Origin: Thermoflavimicrobium dichotomicum
GTDB lineage: Bacteria > Bacillota > Bacilli > Thermoactinomycetales > Thermoactinomycetaceae
NCBI RefSeq assembly: GCF_900114055.1
Contig: NZ_FORR01000003.1
Location: forward strand, 1-64,000
Direction of reading: 5' to 3'
Length of the DNA stretch: 64,000 nt
Each line of letters begins with the position of its first letter. The stretch's first letter is position 1. Of this stretch, positions 17,678-26,235 are shown piece after piece. The notes below the pieces were generated by a model. That model made no database searches, was not told where the DNA came from, and saw only the letters and a program-made list of their open reading frames with translations. Made by a program: the position numbers and the translations under genes.

Positions 17678-19744
17678 ATGGCTGTAGAGATACAGAGAAT
17701 GGAAAAAATGACTCCACTTGAATCCGTTTATCAAAACATATCGGCAGGAAAATGGGATACATACGAAAGGGAAGTCTATGAGTTTTTGGAAAAACAAGAG
17801 CCAGCATTGGCTCCTTTGTATAAGGAATATCTGGATAAAGGAAGAGAAACGGTACTAAAAGCATTGGTTTCTGCGATGTTAAGAGAAGATATTGCAGGAC
17901 TGTCTTCTCAAGCTTTTGATCTTCGTGTGATTGATCGTGTGTATGCTTTTCATGTTCCGATCTGGAAACAGGAGTGGCATCATTTATTAAAAAAACTGAG
18001 CAAGCAGGGGTTAAAGGAAAATATCATTTACAAGGTCTATGCATTGAATGACAAAGCTTGGGTGGTCATTCCCGTTCAGGGGCTGTTTGCTTTTAGACGC
18101 TATATCATTGACGGACCGATTTATTATGTGACAACAACCGAATTGCGGGCTTTAAAACATCCTGTAGAATGGATTTATTTATTTCAACATTGCGGGGAAT
18201 ATAAATGGGTTGAATTTGCAGAAGAACTGAGAAATGCATGTGCGAATCAAACACTTGCCTATGTTTGTTGGGATCAGAAAAAAAAGAGTTTGAAACATAA
18301 GATGGACAATGAAGAAGTTGATCATTTGGTTACATGGGTGTCAAAACAAAAAGAAAAGCAGAGTCAATTTGACAGTCATCTCTTTTTTGAGCAATTTTGT
18401 ATGGAAGGGCACAATCTGCATCCAAGTGCAAAAACCAAGATGGATATGGAACCGGCTGCCGTATATGCCTATGCTCCTGAGTGCCAAAGCTCTCCACAGC
18501 TTTATTTCGTGGCTGTTCATAAAGAGATTGTGGAATGGACCGTTTGGGAAAAACAAGAGGAGCCCAATGCTTGTACGCTGGACCAATATCCCGATTTATT
18601 GGATCATGTAAAGAAAAAAGGAATTGATCTGAGCCAATACGTATTGATTCCCGTTCATGCCTGGCAAATGAAACGGGTGATTCCTGTTGTGTATGAACAG
18701 GAAATGGCCCAACAGCTGGTCATTCCCATCACTGATTATTATGTGCCATGTAAAGCCAGTTCATCTTTCCGTACCATTCATCCAGAACCTCTTCATGATC
18801 GCAGAAGATGGGCGGTGAAAGTGGCAGTCCATAGTCAAATGACCTCAACGGTTCGTTCGATTTCCAGACAAACGGCCAATAATGCTCCTCGCTTTTCCAA
18901 ATGCATTCTGGAAGTGATGAAGCGTGAACCGGAGTTAAGGAGATACTTTATCCCGATTTGTGAGTGGGCCGGATTTAATCTGAATTCCAAACAAGTATTG
19001 AAAAGTCGCAATCTGACTGCGGTGTTTCGGGAACCTGTGGAGGATCATGTAGCTTCTGATGAAGTAGCCATTGTAGGAACGGCTTTATATGCTCCATCGC
19101 CATGTATGGATAAGCCCATTTTATGTGAACTTGTCGAGTTATATGCACAAGCGATCAAGGAGCCAAACAAATCTCGGGCAGCCAAACAGCTTATGTATGA
19201 ATATGCCCAAATCACTTTGTCTGGTTATTTAACCTTGATGGTGAAGTATGGAATCGGATTGGAAGGACATCTGCAAAACAGTATACCTGTATTTAGAAAT
19301 GGTCGGCCTGTCAAGATGCTTTTCCGAGACTGGGGAGGCGCGCGAATCTATTCAAAAAGGTTAGAAAAATATGCGATTGATATCCATTTTTATCCTGGTT
19401 CGCTGACTTTAACTGATCAGGAAGACGAAATGCGCAATAAAGTGTTTTATACTGTATATCAGAATCACCTTGGCGAACTCATTGTGCAATTATGTCAACA
19501 CTTTGCTATTTCAGAGCAAGAGTTATGGCGAGTTGTGTTTGAGGTTACCGATCGAGTGTTTACTCAGTTAATGACAGATCCAGATGTTCGCCTGGATGCG
19601 ATACAGGATCAATGCTATTTCTATCAGGAGAAAGTAGCCCATAAGGCGTTGACAATGATGAGATTAACGAAAGATGGACAAGGATATCATTATGTTTCGG
19701 TCCCAAATCCACTTTATGCTTATATTGTAGAAAAGGAAATGTAG
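17678..19744 (+). CDS. NIS siderophore synthetase (IucA/IucC family), second copy
   Basis: A 688-residue paralogue of the upstream gene: EGHNLHPSAKTKMD (His245 region), PVHAWQMKRVIP, KASSSFRTIHPEP, QMTSTVRSISRQ, GLEGHLQNSIPV and RDWGGARIYSKR. It has roughly 60 extra N-terminal residues. Starts 15 bases after the first synthetase with GGAGTTGGGAGAAG upstream. Two NIS enzymes in tandem suggest sequential acylation of one amine by two carboxylates, as in staphyloferrin-type pathways; which is first cannot be read from sequence. Confidence 0.93.
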   Translation: MAVEIQRMEKMTPLESVYQNISAGKWDTYEREVYEFLEKQEPALAPLYKEYLDKGRETVLKALVSAMLREDIAGLSSQAFDLRVIDRVYAFHVPIWKQEWHHLLKKLSKQGLKENIIYKVYALNDKAWVVIPVQGLFAFRRYIIDGPIYYVTTTELRALKHPVEWIYLFQHCGEYKWVEFAEELRNACANQTLAYVCWDQKKKSLKHKMDNEEVDHLVTWVSKQKEKQSQFDSHLFFEQFCMEGHNLHPSAKTKMDMEPAAVYAYAPECQSSPQLYFVAVHKEIVEWTVWEKQEEPNACTLDQYPDLLDHVKKKGIDLSQYVLIPVHAWQMKRVIPVVYEQEMAQQLVIPITDYYVPCKASSSFRTIHPEPLHDRRRWAVKVAVHSQMTSTVRSISRQTANNAPRFSKCILEVMKREPELRRYFIPICEWAGFNLNSKQVLKSRNLTAVFREPVEDHVASDEVAIVGTALYAPSPCMDKPILCELVELYAQAIKEPNKSRAAKQLMYEYAQITLSGYLTLMVKYGIGLEGHLQNSIPVFRNGRPVKMLFRDWGGARIYSKRLEKYAIDIHFYPGSLTLTDQEDEMRNKVFYTVYQNHLGELIVQLCQHFAISEQELWRVVFEVTDRVFTQLMTDPDVRLDAIQDQCYFYQEKVAHKALTMMRLTKDGQGYHYVSVPNPLYAYIVEKEM

Positions 19745-19748
19745 AAAG

Positions 19749-20996
19749 ATGAAAGTTGTAGTTGAGAAAAGAAAATCAGAATCAAAATTCGCGTTGAAGA
19801 ATAAGTCGTATCGAATCTATACTTGGGGAAACTTCTTTTCTCGACTTGGTGAATGGATTGATTATACCGTGCTTAATTGGGCGGTATTGGCGTATACTCA
19901 CTCTCCTTTTTATTTGGCTGTGATCAACGCATGCCGCCTGATCCCTGTTTTTCTGGCCAGTATTCCTGCCGGAGTGATGGCAGATCGTTGGAATCAGAGA
20001 AAGGTTTTGGTTCGTTGTCAATGTGTGGTGTTGCTTTTAACCTGTATACTTGCACTCATCCCCTTTGATTCCTGTTTTTGGTTGATGGCTGGGATTGTTA
20101 CCCTTCGCTCCTTGTTTTCAGCCATCGATTTACCCATCCGCAATACCTATATAACGACATTGGTTTCAGAGCAGCATATGGCAAGTGCGATCTCGTTAAA
20201 TGCATTGGTACTTAATTTATCCCGGATCATGGGTCCAGCGCTTGCCGGCTTTTTACTGACAAAATATGAAGCAAGTGATCTATTCTGGTTAAATGCATGG
20301 AGTATTGGTGTTTATATTTTGACATTGTTGATCATGCCGAGAGAAGAAGATTCCCCAGCTCAGATGAAATCCATTCATTTAAAACAGGATATCAGTGAAG
20401 CTGTTCAATATATTCGATCTAATCCCGTGGTCCAATCCTTGTTTATATTGGCAATTGTACCGATGATATTCGGTTTTCCATATACTTCCATGATGCCGCT
20501 GTTTGCCAAGCATCTCATGCAGTTAAATGCAGATGGCTTTGGTTTGCTTTTGTCAGCTTCAGGTATGGGAGCCATTCTTTGTTCTTCCTTCTTATCGACC
20601 GGAAAGTGGATGGCCGATGGCAAGCGATTGATTCTTTCCATTTTCTTCTTTGGTTTTTTCCTTACTTGCTTCATGTTTGCACATACATTGCTGATAGCAG
20701 TGATTATGATGTTTTTTATTGGGTTTATGGGTCAGTGTTATCGAACAATGAGCCGGGTGTCTATACAAGCAGTTGTGCCTGATGAATTGCGTGGAAGAAT
20801 TGTGAGCATCGCCATGATGGATCGTGGTCTTATTCCATTTGGCTCATTAATCATCAGCCTGGTTGCAGATGTATTTGGAGCTTTATGGGCTGGTTTGTTG
20901 ATGGGATTGGGCTGTATGTTCATTTCATTGATTGTAGCTGTTTATTGGCGACAAATTTGGGATTTTACATGTAGAAAGGATAGAGAAGCTTGTTGA
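19749..20996 (+). CDS. MFS exporter, probably of the siderophore
   Basis: A 415-residue protein with 12 hydrophobic segments and the MFS loop 2-3 motif GVMADRWNQRKVLV. The N-terminus (YRIYTWGNFFSRLGEWIDYT) resembles the EntS/MFS_3 exporter group. It starts 4 bases after the second synthetase, and its end overlaps the decarboxylase start. Position in a NIS operon suggests export of the finished siderophore. No uptake receptor or ABC importer is present here. Confidence 0.9.
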   Translation: MKVVVEKRKSESKFALKNKSYRIYTWGNFFSRLGEWIDYTVLNWAVLAYTHSPFYLAVINACRLIPVFLASIPAGVMADRWNQRKVLVRCQCVVLLLTCILALIPFDSCFWLMAGIVTLRSLFSAIDLPIRNTYITTLVSEQHMASAISLNALVLNLSRIMGPALAGFLLTKYEASDLFWLNAWSIGVYILTLLIMPREEDSPAQMKSIHLKQDISEAVQYIRSNPVVQSLFILAIVPMIFGFPYTSMMPLFAKHLMQLNADGFGLLLSASGMGAILCSSFLSTGKWMADGKRLILSIFFFGFFLTCFMFAHTLLIAVIMMFFIGFMGQCYRTMSRVSIQAVVPDELRGRIVSIAMMDRGLIPFGSLIISLVADVFGALWAGLLMGLGCMFISLIVAVYWRQIWDFTCRKDREAC

Positions 20997-22177
20997 AAAT
21001 AAAAAATTATATATTAGAGCAAAAACTTAAGAATCCAAAAGAACCGTTTTGTGCATACCTGTATGATTGTTCCGCATTGCGGGAGCATGTCATTCAGGTG
21101 AAAAGGTCACTTCCTGATGGTTGCCAGTTGTTTTATGCGGTAAAGGCGAATTCCCAGGCCAAGATCATTGAAACACTGGCTCCTTTAGTGGATGGATTTG
21201 AGGTTGCCTCCTATGGTGAAATCGAGAAGGTAAGAGCAATTGATTCCAATATCCCTCTCATTTTTGGAGGACCTGCCAAGACTGATGCTGAATTACGAGG
21301 CGCCATTGAAAAAAAGGTGCGATATATTCACGTTGAAAGTCTCCATGAATTATATCGGCTTCACGAGATTGCCAGTTCCTTGGAGGCAAAAGTTTCGATT
21401 TTATTACGGGTGAATCTGCATAGTCCGCTACCGAGTGGACAACTGCAAATGGCTGGAAAAGCAACACAATTTGGCATTGATGAAAGCCAGATCCCAAATG
21501 TGCTGGAAAAATTAAAGGAAATGTCTTTCCTTCAATTGCATGGCTTTCATTTTCATTCCATGTCCAATAATCTGGACGAAGAAGCTCATGTTCGATTTGT
21601 CTCGTTATGCATCGAAAAAGCACAACAATGGGCGATGGACTATGATGTGCCATTGTCGGTTGTGAATGTAGGCGGTGGTATTGGTGTCAATTATAACGAG
21701 GTGGATCAGCAATTTCACTGGTCTGATTTTACGAATCAGTTGAAACAGGTCTTAAAAGAAAAGGAACCATGCCCTGGCATCTATTTTGAGTGTGGCCGCT
21801 TTTTGACTGCCGCGTGCGGTTATTATGCAGTGGAAGTGTTGGATATCAAACAAAACCATGGAAAGTGGTTTGCTGTCGTTCGTGGTGGATCGCATCATTT
21901 TCGTTTGCCAGCTGCCTGGAAGCATAGTCACCCTTTTGCTGTGTTGGCGATTGACCATTGGTCCTACCCTTTTCCACGGATGGAGATCAGTCAAGTACCC
22001 GCGACAGTAGCAGGGGAACTTTGTACCCCCAATGATGTGCTGGCAAGAGAGGTTAAGGTGGAACGACTGCGATTGGGTGACATTTTCATTTTCCAATATG
22101 CAGGGGCTTATGGATGGGATATTTCTCATCATGATTTTCTCAGCCATCCTTATCCTGAAATGATTTTCCTGGAATAA
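20990..22177 (+). CDS. Fold-type III PLP-dependent decarboxylase of the siderophore operon
   Basis: A 395-residue alanine racemase-fold enzyme of the ornithine/diaminopimelate decarboxylase group. The PLP lysine is Lys52 in FYAVKANS; other sites are HFHSMS, NVGGGIGV and ECGRFLTA, the last the phosphate/active-site segment. In NIS loci such proteins (SbnH or FslC type) supply or decarboxylate the amine part. The substrate cannot be read; ornithine giving putrescine for a rhizoferrin-like product, or a citryl-amino acid, are both possible. TTG start at 20990 with AAAGGATAG upstream, overlapping the MFS gene by 7 bases. Confidence 0.88.
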   Translation: MLKIKNYILEQKLKNPKEPFCAYLYDCSALREHVIQVKRSLPDGCQLFYAVKANSQAKIIETLAPLVDGFEVASYGEIEKVRAIDSNIPLIFGGPAKTDAELRGAIEKKVRYIHVESLHELYRLHEIASSLEAKVSILLRVNLHSPLPSGQLQMAGKATQFGIDESQIPNVLEKLKEMSFLQLHGFHFHSMSNNLDEEAHVRFVSLCIEKAQQWAMDYDVPLSVVNVGGGIGVNYNEVDQQFHWSDFTNQLKQVLKEKEPCPGIYFECGRFLTAACGYYAVEVLDIKQNHGKWFAVVRGGSHHFRLPAAWKHSHPFAVLAIDHWSYPFPRMEISQVPATVAGELCTPNDVLAREVKVERLRLGDIFIFQYAGAYGWDISHHDFLSHPYPEMIFLE

Positions 22178-22179
22178 AA

Positions 22180-22205
22180 GCCTAACACCGAATAAGGTGT
22201 TAGGC
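22180..22205. terminator. Terminator hairpin, left copy (duplicated around the inserted repeat)
   Basis: A perfect 10-bp stem GCCTAACACC / GGTGTTAGGC with a 6-nt loop. It has its A-run (a T-run on the minus strand) on the left but none on the right. The same hairpin recurs at 22326-22353 with one loop change. Confidence 0.8.
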
Positions 22206-22206
22206 G

Positions 22207-22323
22207 AGGCTGTTGACAAACCCGGTTTTCCTTTTCCAGTTGAACGACTTCTTGCTCGTTTTTAAGCAACGGGAGTGAAACGGAAAAGGAAAACCGGCAT
22301 ATAACGGATACTTTGTCAACAAG
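22207..22323 (+). repeat. Family A repeat element, copy 1 (MITE-like)
   Basis: About 117 bp bounded by AGGCTGTTGACAAA and TTTGTCAACAAG. Inside, CCGGTTTTCCTTTTCC and GGAAAAGGAAAACCGG form a perfect 16-bp inverted repeat around a loop with TTGCTCG and CGGGAGTGAAACG. It lies between two copies of one terminator hairpin. No coding capacity. Related copies are at 34624, 51807 (deleted), 54671 (degenerate) and 60284. Confidence 0.85.
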
Positions 22324-22325
22324 AT

Positions 22326-22357
22326 GGCCTAACACCGAAAAAGGTGTTAGGCCTTTA
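22326..22357. terminator. Terminator hairpin, right copy
   Basis: GGCCTAACACC / GGTGTTAGGCC, an 11-bp stem followed by TTTATT on the plus strand. It overlaps the stop codon of the convergent aldo/keto reductase gene. Together with the left copy it would have been one bidirectional terminator before insertion of the repeat. Confidence 0.8.
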
Positions 22358-23357
22358 TTCCTAAATCGGAACGAGATGGAGGGCCGAATTTGGCTGGGGG
22401 TTGATAAGGAACCGGCACTGTTTCTTTCAGGATTTGATCCATGTATGCCAAGTCTTCGCTGGTGAGTGACCAACCGACGGTTCCTGCTGCTTCTTCCAAT
22501 TGTTCAGGACGACGTGCTCCCCATAATGCACAGGTAACCCCAGGTTGGTCAAGTACCCAACGAACGGCCAGTTGGGTGATCGATTTTCCTTTTTCTTTTG
22601 CAAATGCCTTTAGACGTTCAATGGCTTGTAAATACTGTTTGAAACGTTCACCGGTAAACAGTGGGTGATTATGCCGTAGATCATCTTTGGGGAAAGTAGC
22701 ATCTGCTGTAAACTTTCCGGTTAATAAACCGTGGGCAAGTGTTCCCCATGTCAATGTACCGATTTGATTTTCATGGCAGTAGCGGAAAACGGTATCTTTT
22801 AAATGAGATTGGAACAGGTTCAGTTGAGGTTGATTACTATGTAATGGAGCTACTTTTCGCCATGCGTCCATCTGCTCAGGGCTGAAATTGCTTACGCCGA
22901 TCGCACGGATTTTACCTGCCTGATATAACTCGTATAAAGTTTCTGCCGTTTCCTCGATGGGAGTATCAGGGTCGGGCCAATGAATTTGATAAAGATCGAT
23001 ATAGTCCGTGCGTAGACGGCGTAAACTGTCATCGATCTCTTTCAAAATCCGTTTTCGACTCGAATTGCGCCAACTTTTTTCTTCTTGATCCCACTCAAGA
23101 CCCGCTTTGGTGGCGATAATGACTTGATCTCGGCGACCATATTCCTGGATGGCTTTTCCACAAATTTCTTCGGACAGACCAAATCCATAAATGGGTGCCG
23201 TATCGATTAGATTAATGCCTGATTCCAAAGCGTATAGAATCGCTTTGATAGCCTCTTTTTCATCCGTTCCGCCCCAGAGCCAGCCACCAATCGCCCATGT
23301 CCCCAGACCGATGCGTGATACTTTAAGATCTGATGTACCCAGTTGGGTATATTCCAT
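22347..23357 (-). CDS. Aldo/keto reductase
   Basis: A 336-residue NADPH-dependent (beta/alpha)8 oxidoreductase. The catalytic tetrad is readable: Asp52, Tyr57 (DTAPIYGFG), Lys84 (ATKAG) and His125 (YQIHWPDPD). The IGVSNFSPEQ motif and the cofactor segment near WGARRPEQL are present. Start ATG 23357 with AAAGGGGG upstream. Substrate unknown. It converges with the siderophore operon; the shared terminator is interrupted by a repeat element. Confidence 0.93.
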   Translation of the reverse strand: MEYTQLGTSDLKVSRIGLGTWAIGGWLWGGTDEKEAIKAILYALESGINLIDTAPIYGFGLSEEICGKAIQEYGRRDQVIIATKAGLEWDQEEKSWRNSSRKRILKEIDDSLRRLRTDYIDLYQIHWPDPDTPIEETAETLYELYQAGKIRAIGVSNFSPEQMDAWRKVAPLHSNQPQLNLFQSHLKDTVFRYCHENQIGTLTWGTLAHGLLTGKFTADATFPKDDLRHNHPLFTGERFKQYLQAIERLKAFAKEKGKSITQLAVRWVLDQPGVTCALWGARRPEQLEEAAGTVGWSLTSEDLAYMDQILKETVPVPYQPPAKFGPPSRSDLGIKA

Positions 23358-23386
23358 TCCACAATCCCCCTTTCATTTCCATGACA

Positions 23387-24292
23387 CTAGACTATCGGGT
23401 CTGAAAGAACGTTGTCAAGGTTCAGTGAACAATCCTTCCCATGATCATAGGAACGGTTACCGACTAATTGTAACAGGGATTCACGTGTTTCTTCGCCTGT
23501 TTCCCAATAGCGGACTACACGTGGCAAGATTCTTTTTCCATCTTGCAAGGCGGCTTCCCATAAATCCCAAAAACTATCGGTGTATGTTTCTTCCTTTATG
23601 GCTGGGTGTGTCCAATTTTCTCGTTTGAGGTTTAGATAATCGCGATTGGGAATGTTTTTTTTATGTCGGAAAGGAGCAATAAGCCCAAAGGTGAAAAATG
23701 ATTTAAGCCCTTGAGGATCAAAGAAGAGTTGAAAAGCTTTTTTCATATGTTGATAGGCTTCATCATAATGGTTGCGTTTCCATTCTTGGTTGCCGTCTGA
23801 ATAGTATTGGTGAGTGATTTGCCAGAAGATATCGACCAGATGAGATGGAAGATGTCCAATATCGATTTCTGGAACAAGAGGGGTCGACCAGGTTTTCAGA
23901 TTGCGAAGTTCTAGAGCGATCAATGTATCGATTATCACTTCCAGTTCTTGATGTTTAAATCGTTTGTATCCTGCCCGATAATGAATATAAGGATGGGTCG
24001 AATAATCGAGAATATAATGAGTAATAAAACCCAACACATAATCTCTCAAGTCAGCATAAGTTTTGGCTGCTTCAATGAATTCTACCAAAACAGGGCCACA
24101 ATTTTTGGTATGAAACAAATTGCCGAGCCTCTCACCTGTCTTCTTTTTGGTAAATTGCCAGAAGCGATGAAAAAAGAAAAAATCAGGACCTTGGCAACCT
24201 AATTGAAAAAAAGATCGATTTTGTGGAGGAGAGAGTTTCGCTTGTTGAATCAACTCATGCCCAAACAAGATATGGGTCCAAGCATAAGGCAA
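23387..24292 (-). CDS. Zinc-dependent phospholipase C-like protein
   Basis: A 301-residue protein with the layout of the zinc-dependent phospholipase C superfamily: N-terminal MPYAWTHILFGHEL, GCQGPDFFFFHRFW, then FITHYILDYSTHPYIHYRAG, which supply the His/Asp metal ligands. There is no signal peptide, so unlike secreted PLCs it should be cytosolic; the substrate is not known. TTG start at 24292 with GGAGAAACGAC upstream. It lies 29 bases upstream of the aldo/keto reductase on the same strand, probably one operon. Confidence 0.8.
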   Translation of the reverse strand: MPYAWTHILFGHELIQQAKLSPPQNRSFFQLGCQGPDFFFFHRFWQFTKKKTGERLGNLFHTKNCGPVLVEFIEAAKTYADLRDYVLGFITHYILDYSTHPYIHYRAGYKRFKHQELEVIIDTLIALELRNLKTWSTPLVPEIDIGHLPSHLVDIFWQITHQYYSDGNQEWKRNHYDEAYQHMKKAFQLFFDPQGLKSFFTFGLIAPFRHKKNIPNRDYLNLKRENWTHPAIKEETYTDSFWDLWEAALQDGKRILPRVVRYWETGEETRESLLQLVGNRSYDHGKDCSLNLDNVLSDPIV

Positions 24293-24431
24293 AGTCGTTT
24301 CTCCTTTCTCCTATTTTCATTTTTAATGTAAGCGTGCTATATTGGAAAGAATAAGTCAAGCAGAAGTTATTCATCCCATTGAATTTTGGAGGCGTGAATG
24401 GGAATGGATCTGATGAGTGTGGATTGATGGG

Positions 24432-24721
24432 ATGGAAGAAGATGATCCCTACTATCTTCTGAAAATAGATACGATTGGCCCTCGGCATATCTGTTTGACA
24501 GCGGATACTAAAGAAGTGGTAGAATCGGTAGGGAAATGGTTCTAAATTAAGTAGAACCGATCTGATTCATGACCCTGTCGAAATGTTTCCGTATGCTCCC
24601 AGCTCTAATACTCTCAATTCTCGAGATCCAGATGGATACATATGGGAAGTAACTGATACACCGGATTTGAATTTTGATTATGAGTGGAGGAATATCTATG
24701 GCACAAGTGCAATGGCTAGAT
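24432..24721 (+). pseudogene. Remnant of a VOC (glyoxalase/bleomycin resistance) protein
   Basis: One frame reads MEEDDPYYLLKIDTIGPRHI then CLTADTKEVVESVGKWF and stops at 24545. A second frame then gives HDPVEMFPYAPSS and SRDPDGYIWEVTDTPD, the typical C-terminal end of a VOC domain (DPDG-x-IWE). The two parts join only with a frameshift, and no single ORF covers them. The relic runs into the start of pepV. A start with a ribosome-binding site is not visible. Confidence 0.6.
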
Positions 24722-26113
24722 GAAGTATATAAAAGAAAAGATCAACTTGTGGAAGAATTGGTCAAATTTTTAAGTATTGAAAGTATTTTAGATGAATCGA
24801 CAGCCGGTAGTGGAGCACCATTTGGCGCCAAAATTGCAGAGGCGCTACAGTTTATGTTGGATTTGGGAGAAAGAGATGGTTTTCGTACTCGCAATGTGGA
24901 TGGATATGCCGGGCATATTGAATATGGGCATGGAGAAGAGCTAATTGGAGTACTGGCACATGTTGATGTCGTTCCGGCTGGCGATGGCTGGACAACCCAC
25001 CCATTTGACCCCTCGATCCGGGATGGAAAATTGTATGCACGAGGAGCCATCGATGATAAGGGCCCAGCTATGGCAGCTTATTTTGCGATGAAGATGATCA
25101 AGGAATTGGGACTGTCTGTCTCCAAACGGATTCGTTTGATTTTAGGTGGAGACGAGGAAAGTTATTGGCGCTGTATGAAATATTACTTTGAACGGGAAGA
25201 AATGCCTGGTATGGGCTTTACACCCGATGCCGATTTCCCCCTGATTATTGCAGAAAAAGGTTTCCTGGATATGAAAGTGATGGGGACTTCAGAACAGGCA
25301 CGATTAAAAGGATATGAATGGGTATTGGACGAATTTGTGGCTGGACAACGAGTGAATATGGTTCCAGATTATGCGATGGCCAAGTTAACAGGACCTGGAG
25401 ATGTGTTTGATTTAAAAATGAAAGTGCAGGAATTTTTAATGACTCATCAGATTCAAGGATTTGCAGAAGAAGCCGATGATCATCTGAAAATCATCATGAA
25501 AGGACGTGCGCATCATGGTTCGGAGCCAGAGAAGGGATTAAATGCAGCACTGGAATTGGCTCGTTTCTTGAAAGAAGTAGAGCTGGATGTTGAAGGTGCC
25601 CGTTACATCCAAATGATTAATGACTTATTTGTGGACAGCTTTTTTGGCGAAAAATTGGGGATTGCCCAAGAGGATGACCGAGTGGGCAAATTAACAGTAA
25701 ATGCAGGTGTTTTCCAATACAAACACCGGGAAGATCATTATGTACGAATCAATGTACGTTATCCTATCAAAGGAAATAGCAGTGAAATACTGACGGAGAT
25801 TGAAGAAAAAGTATCCAATTATGGCATGAGATTGACTGATATTGATCATAAGCCTGCTCACTTCTGTGAGCCTGAGCACCCCTTGGTACAAACATTGGCT
25901 CGTGTTTATGAAGAGCAGACAGGTCAAAAGGCAGAGCTCATGGCGATTGGTGGCGGCACGTATGCCCGTACCCTGGATACAGGAGTTGCCTTTGGTCCCG
26001 TATTCCCAGGCAAACCAGAAACGGCTCATCAAAAAGATGAGTTTATTGAGTTGGAAGACCTCTTTAAGGCGACGGCGATTTATGCACAGGCGATTTATGA
26101 GTTGGCGAAGTAA
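24698..26113 (+). CDS. pepV: Dipeptidase PepV (M20 metallopeptidase)
   Basis: A 471-residue peptidase hydrolysing dipeptides in the cytosol. Metal-binding motifs: AHVDVVPAGDG (His88, Asp90), GAIDDKGP (Asp119/Asp120), GGDEES (Glu153/Glu154) and a late His in GKPETAHQKDE. The ALELARFLK lid region and the GRAHHGSEPEKG stretch are typical. Start ATG 24698 after GGAGG. Probably transcribed alone; an intrinsic terminator separates it from convergent lctP. Confidence 0.93.
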   Translation: MAQVQWLDEVYKRKDQLVEELVKFLSIESILDESTAGSGAPFGAKIAEALQFMLDLGERDGFRTRNVDGYAGHIEYGHGEELIGVLAHVDVVPAGDGWTTHPFDPSIRDGKLYARGAIDDKGPAMAAYFAMKMIKELGLSVSKRIRLILGGDEESYWRCMKYYFEREEMPGMGFTPDADFPLIIAEKGFLDMKVMGTSEQARLKGYEWVLDEFVAGQRVNMVPDYAMAKLTGPGDVFDLKMKVQEFLMTHQIQGFAEEADDHLKIIMKGRAHHGSEPEKGLNAALELARFLKEVELDVEGARYIQMINDLFVDSFFGEKLGIAQEDDRVGKLTVNAGVFQYKHREDHYVRINVRYPIKGNSSEILTEIEEKVSNYGMRLTDIDHKPAHFCEPEHPLVQTLARVYEEQTGQKAELMAIGGGTYARTLDTGVAFGPVFPGKPETAHQKDEFIELEDLFKATAIYAQAIYELAK

Positions 26114-26156
26114 CGGCCATACATGTCTGATCAGAATTGGATAATTAAAATGATGA

Positions 26157-26191
26157 ACCCCTGGCATTTACACAAAAAAGTTGCCAGGGGT
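26157..26191. terminator. Terminator between pepV and lctP
   Basis: A perfect 10-bp stem ACCCCTGGCA / TGCCAGGGGT with a 15-nt loop between convergent genes. T-runs are weak. Confidence 0.7.
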
Positions 26192-26235
26192 CATTCATGT
26201 GTTGAAATTTGGCTTTTTCCAACACCCCTTTACTT

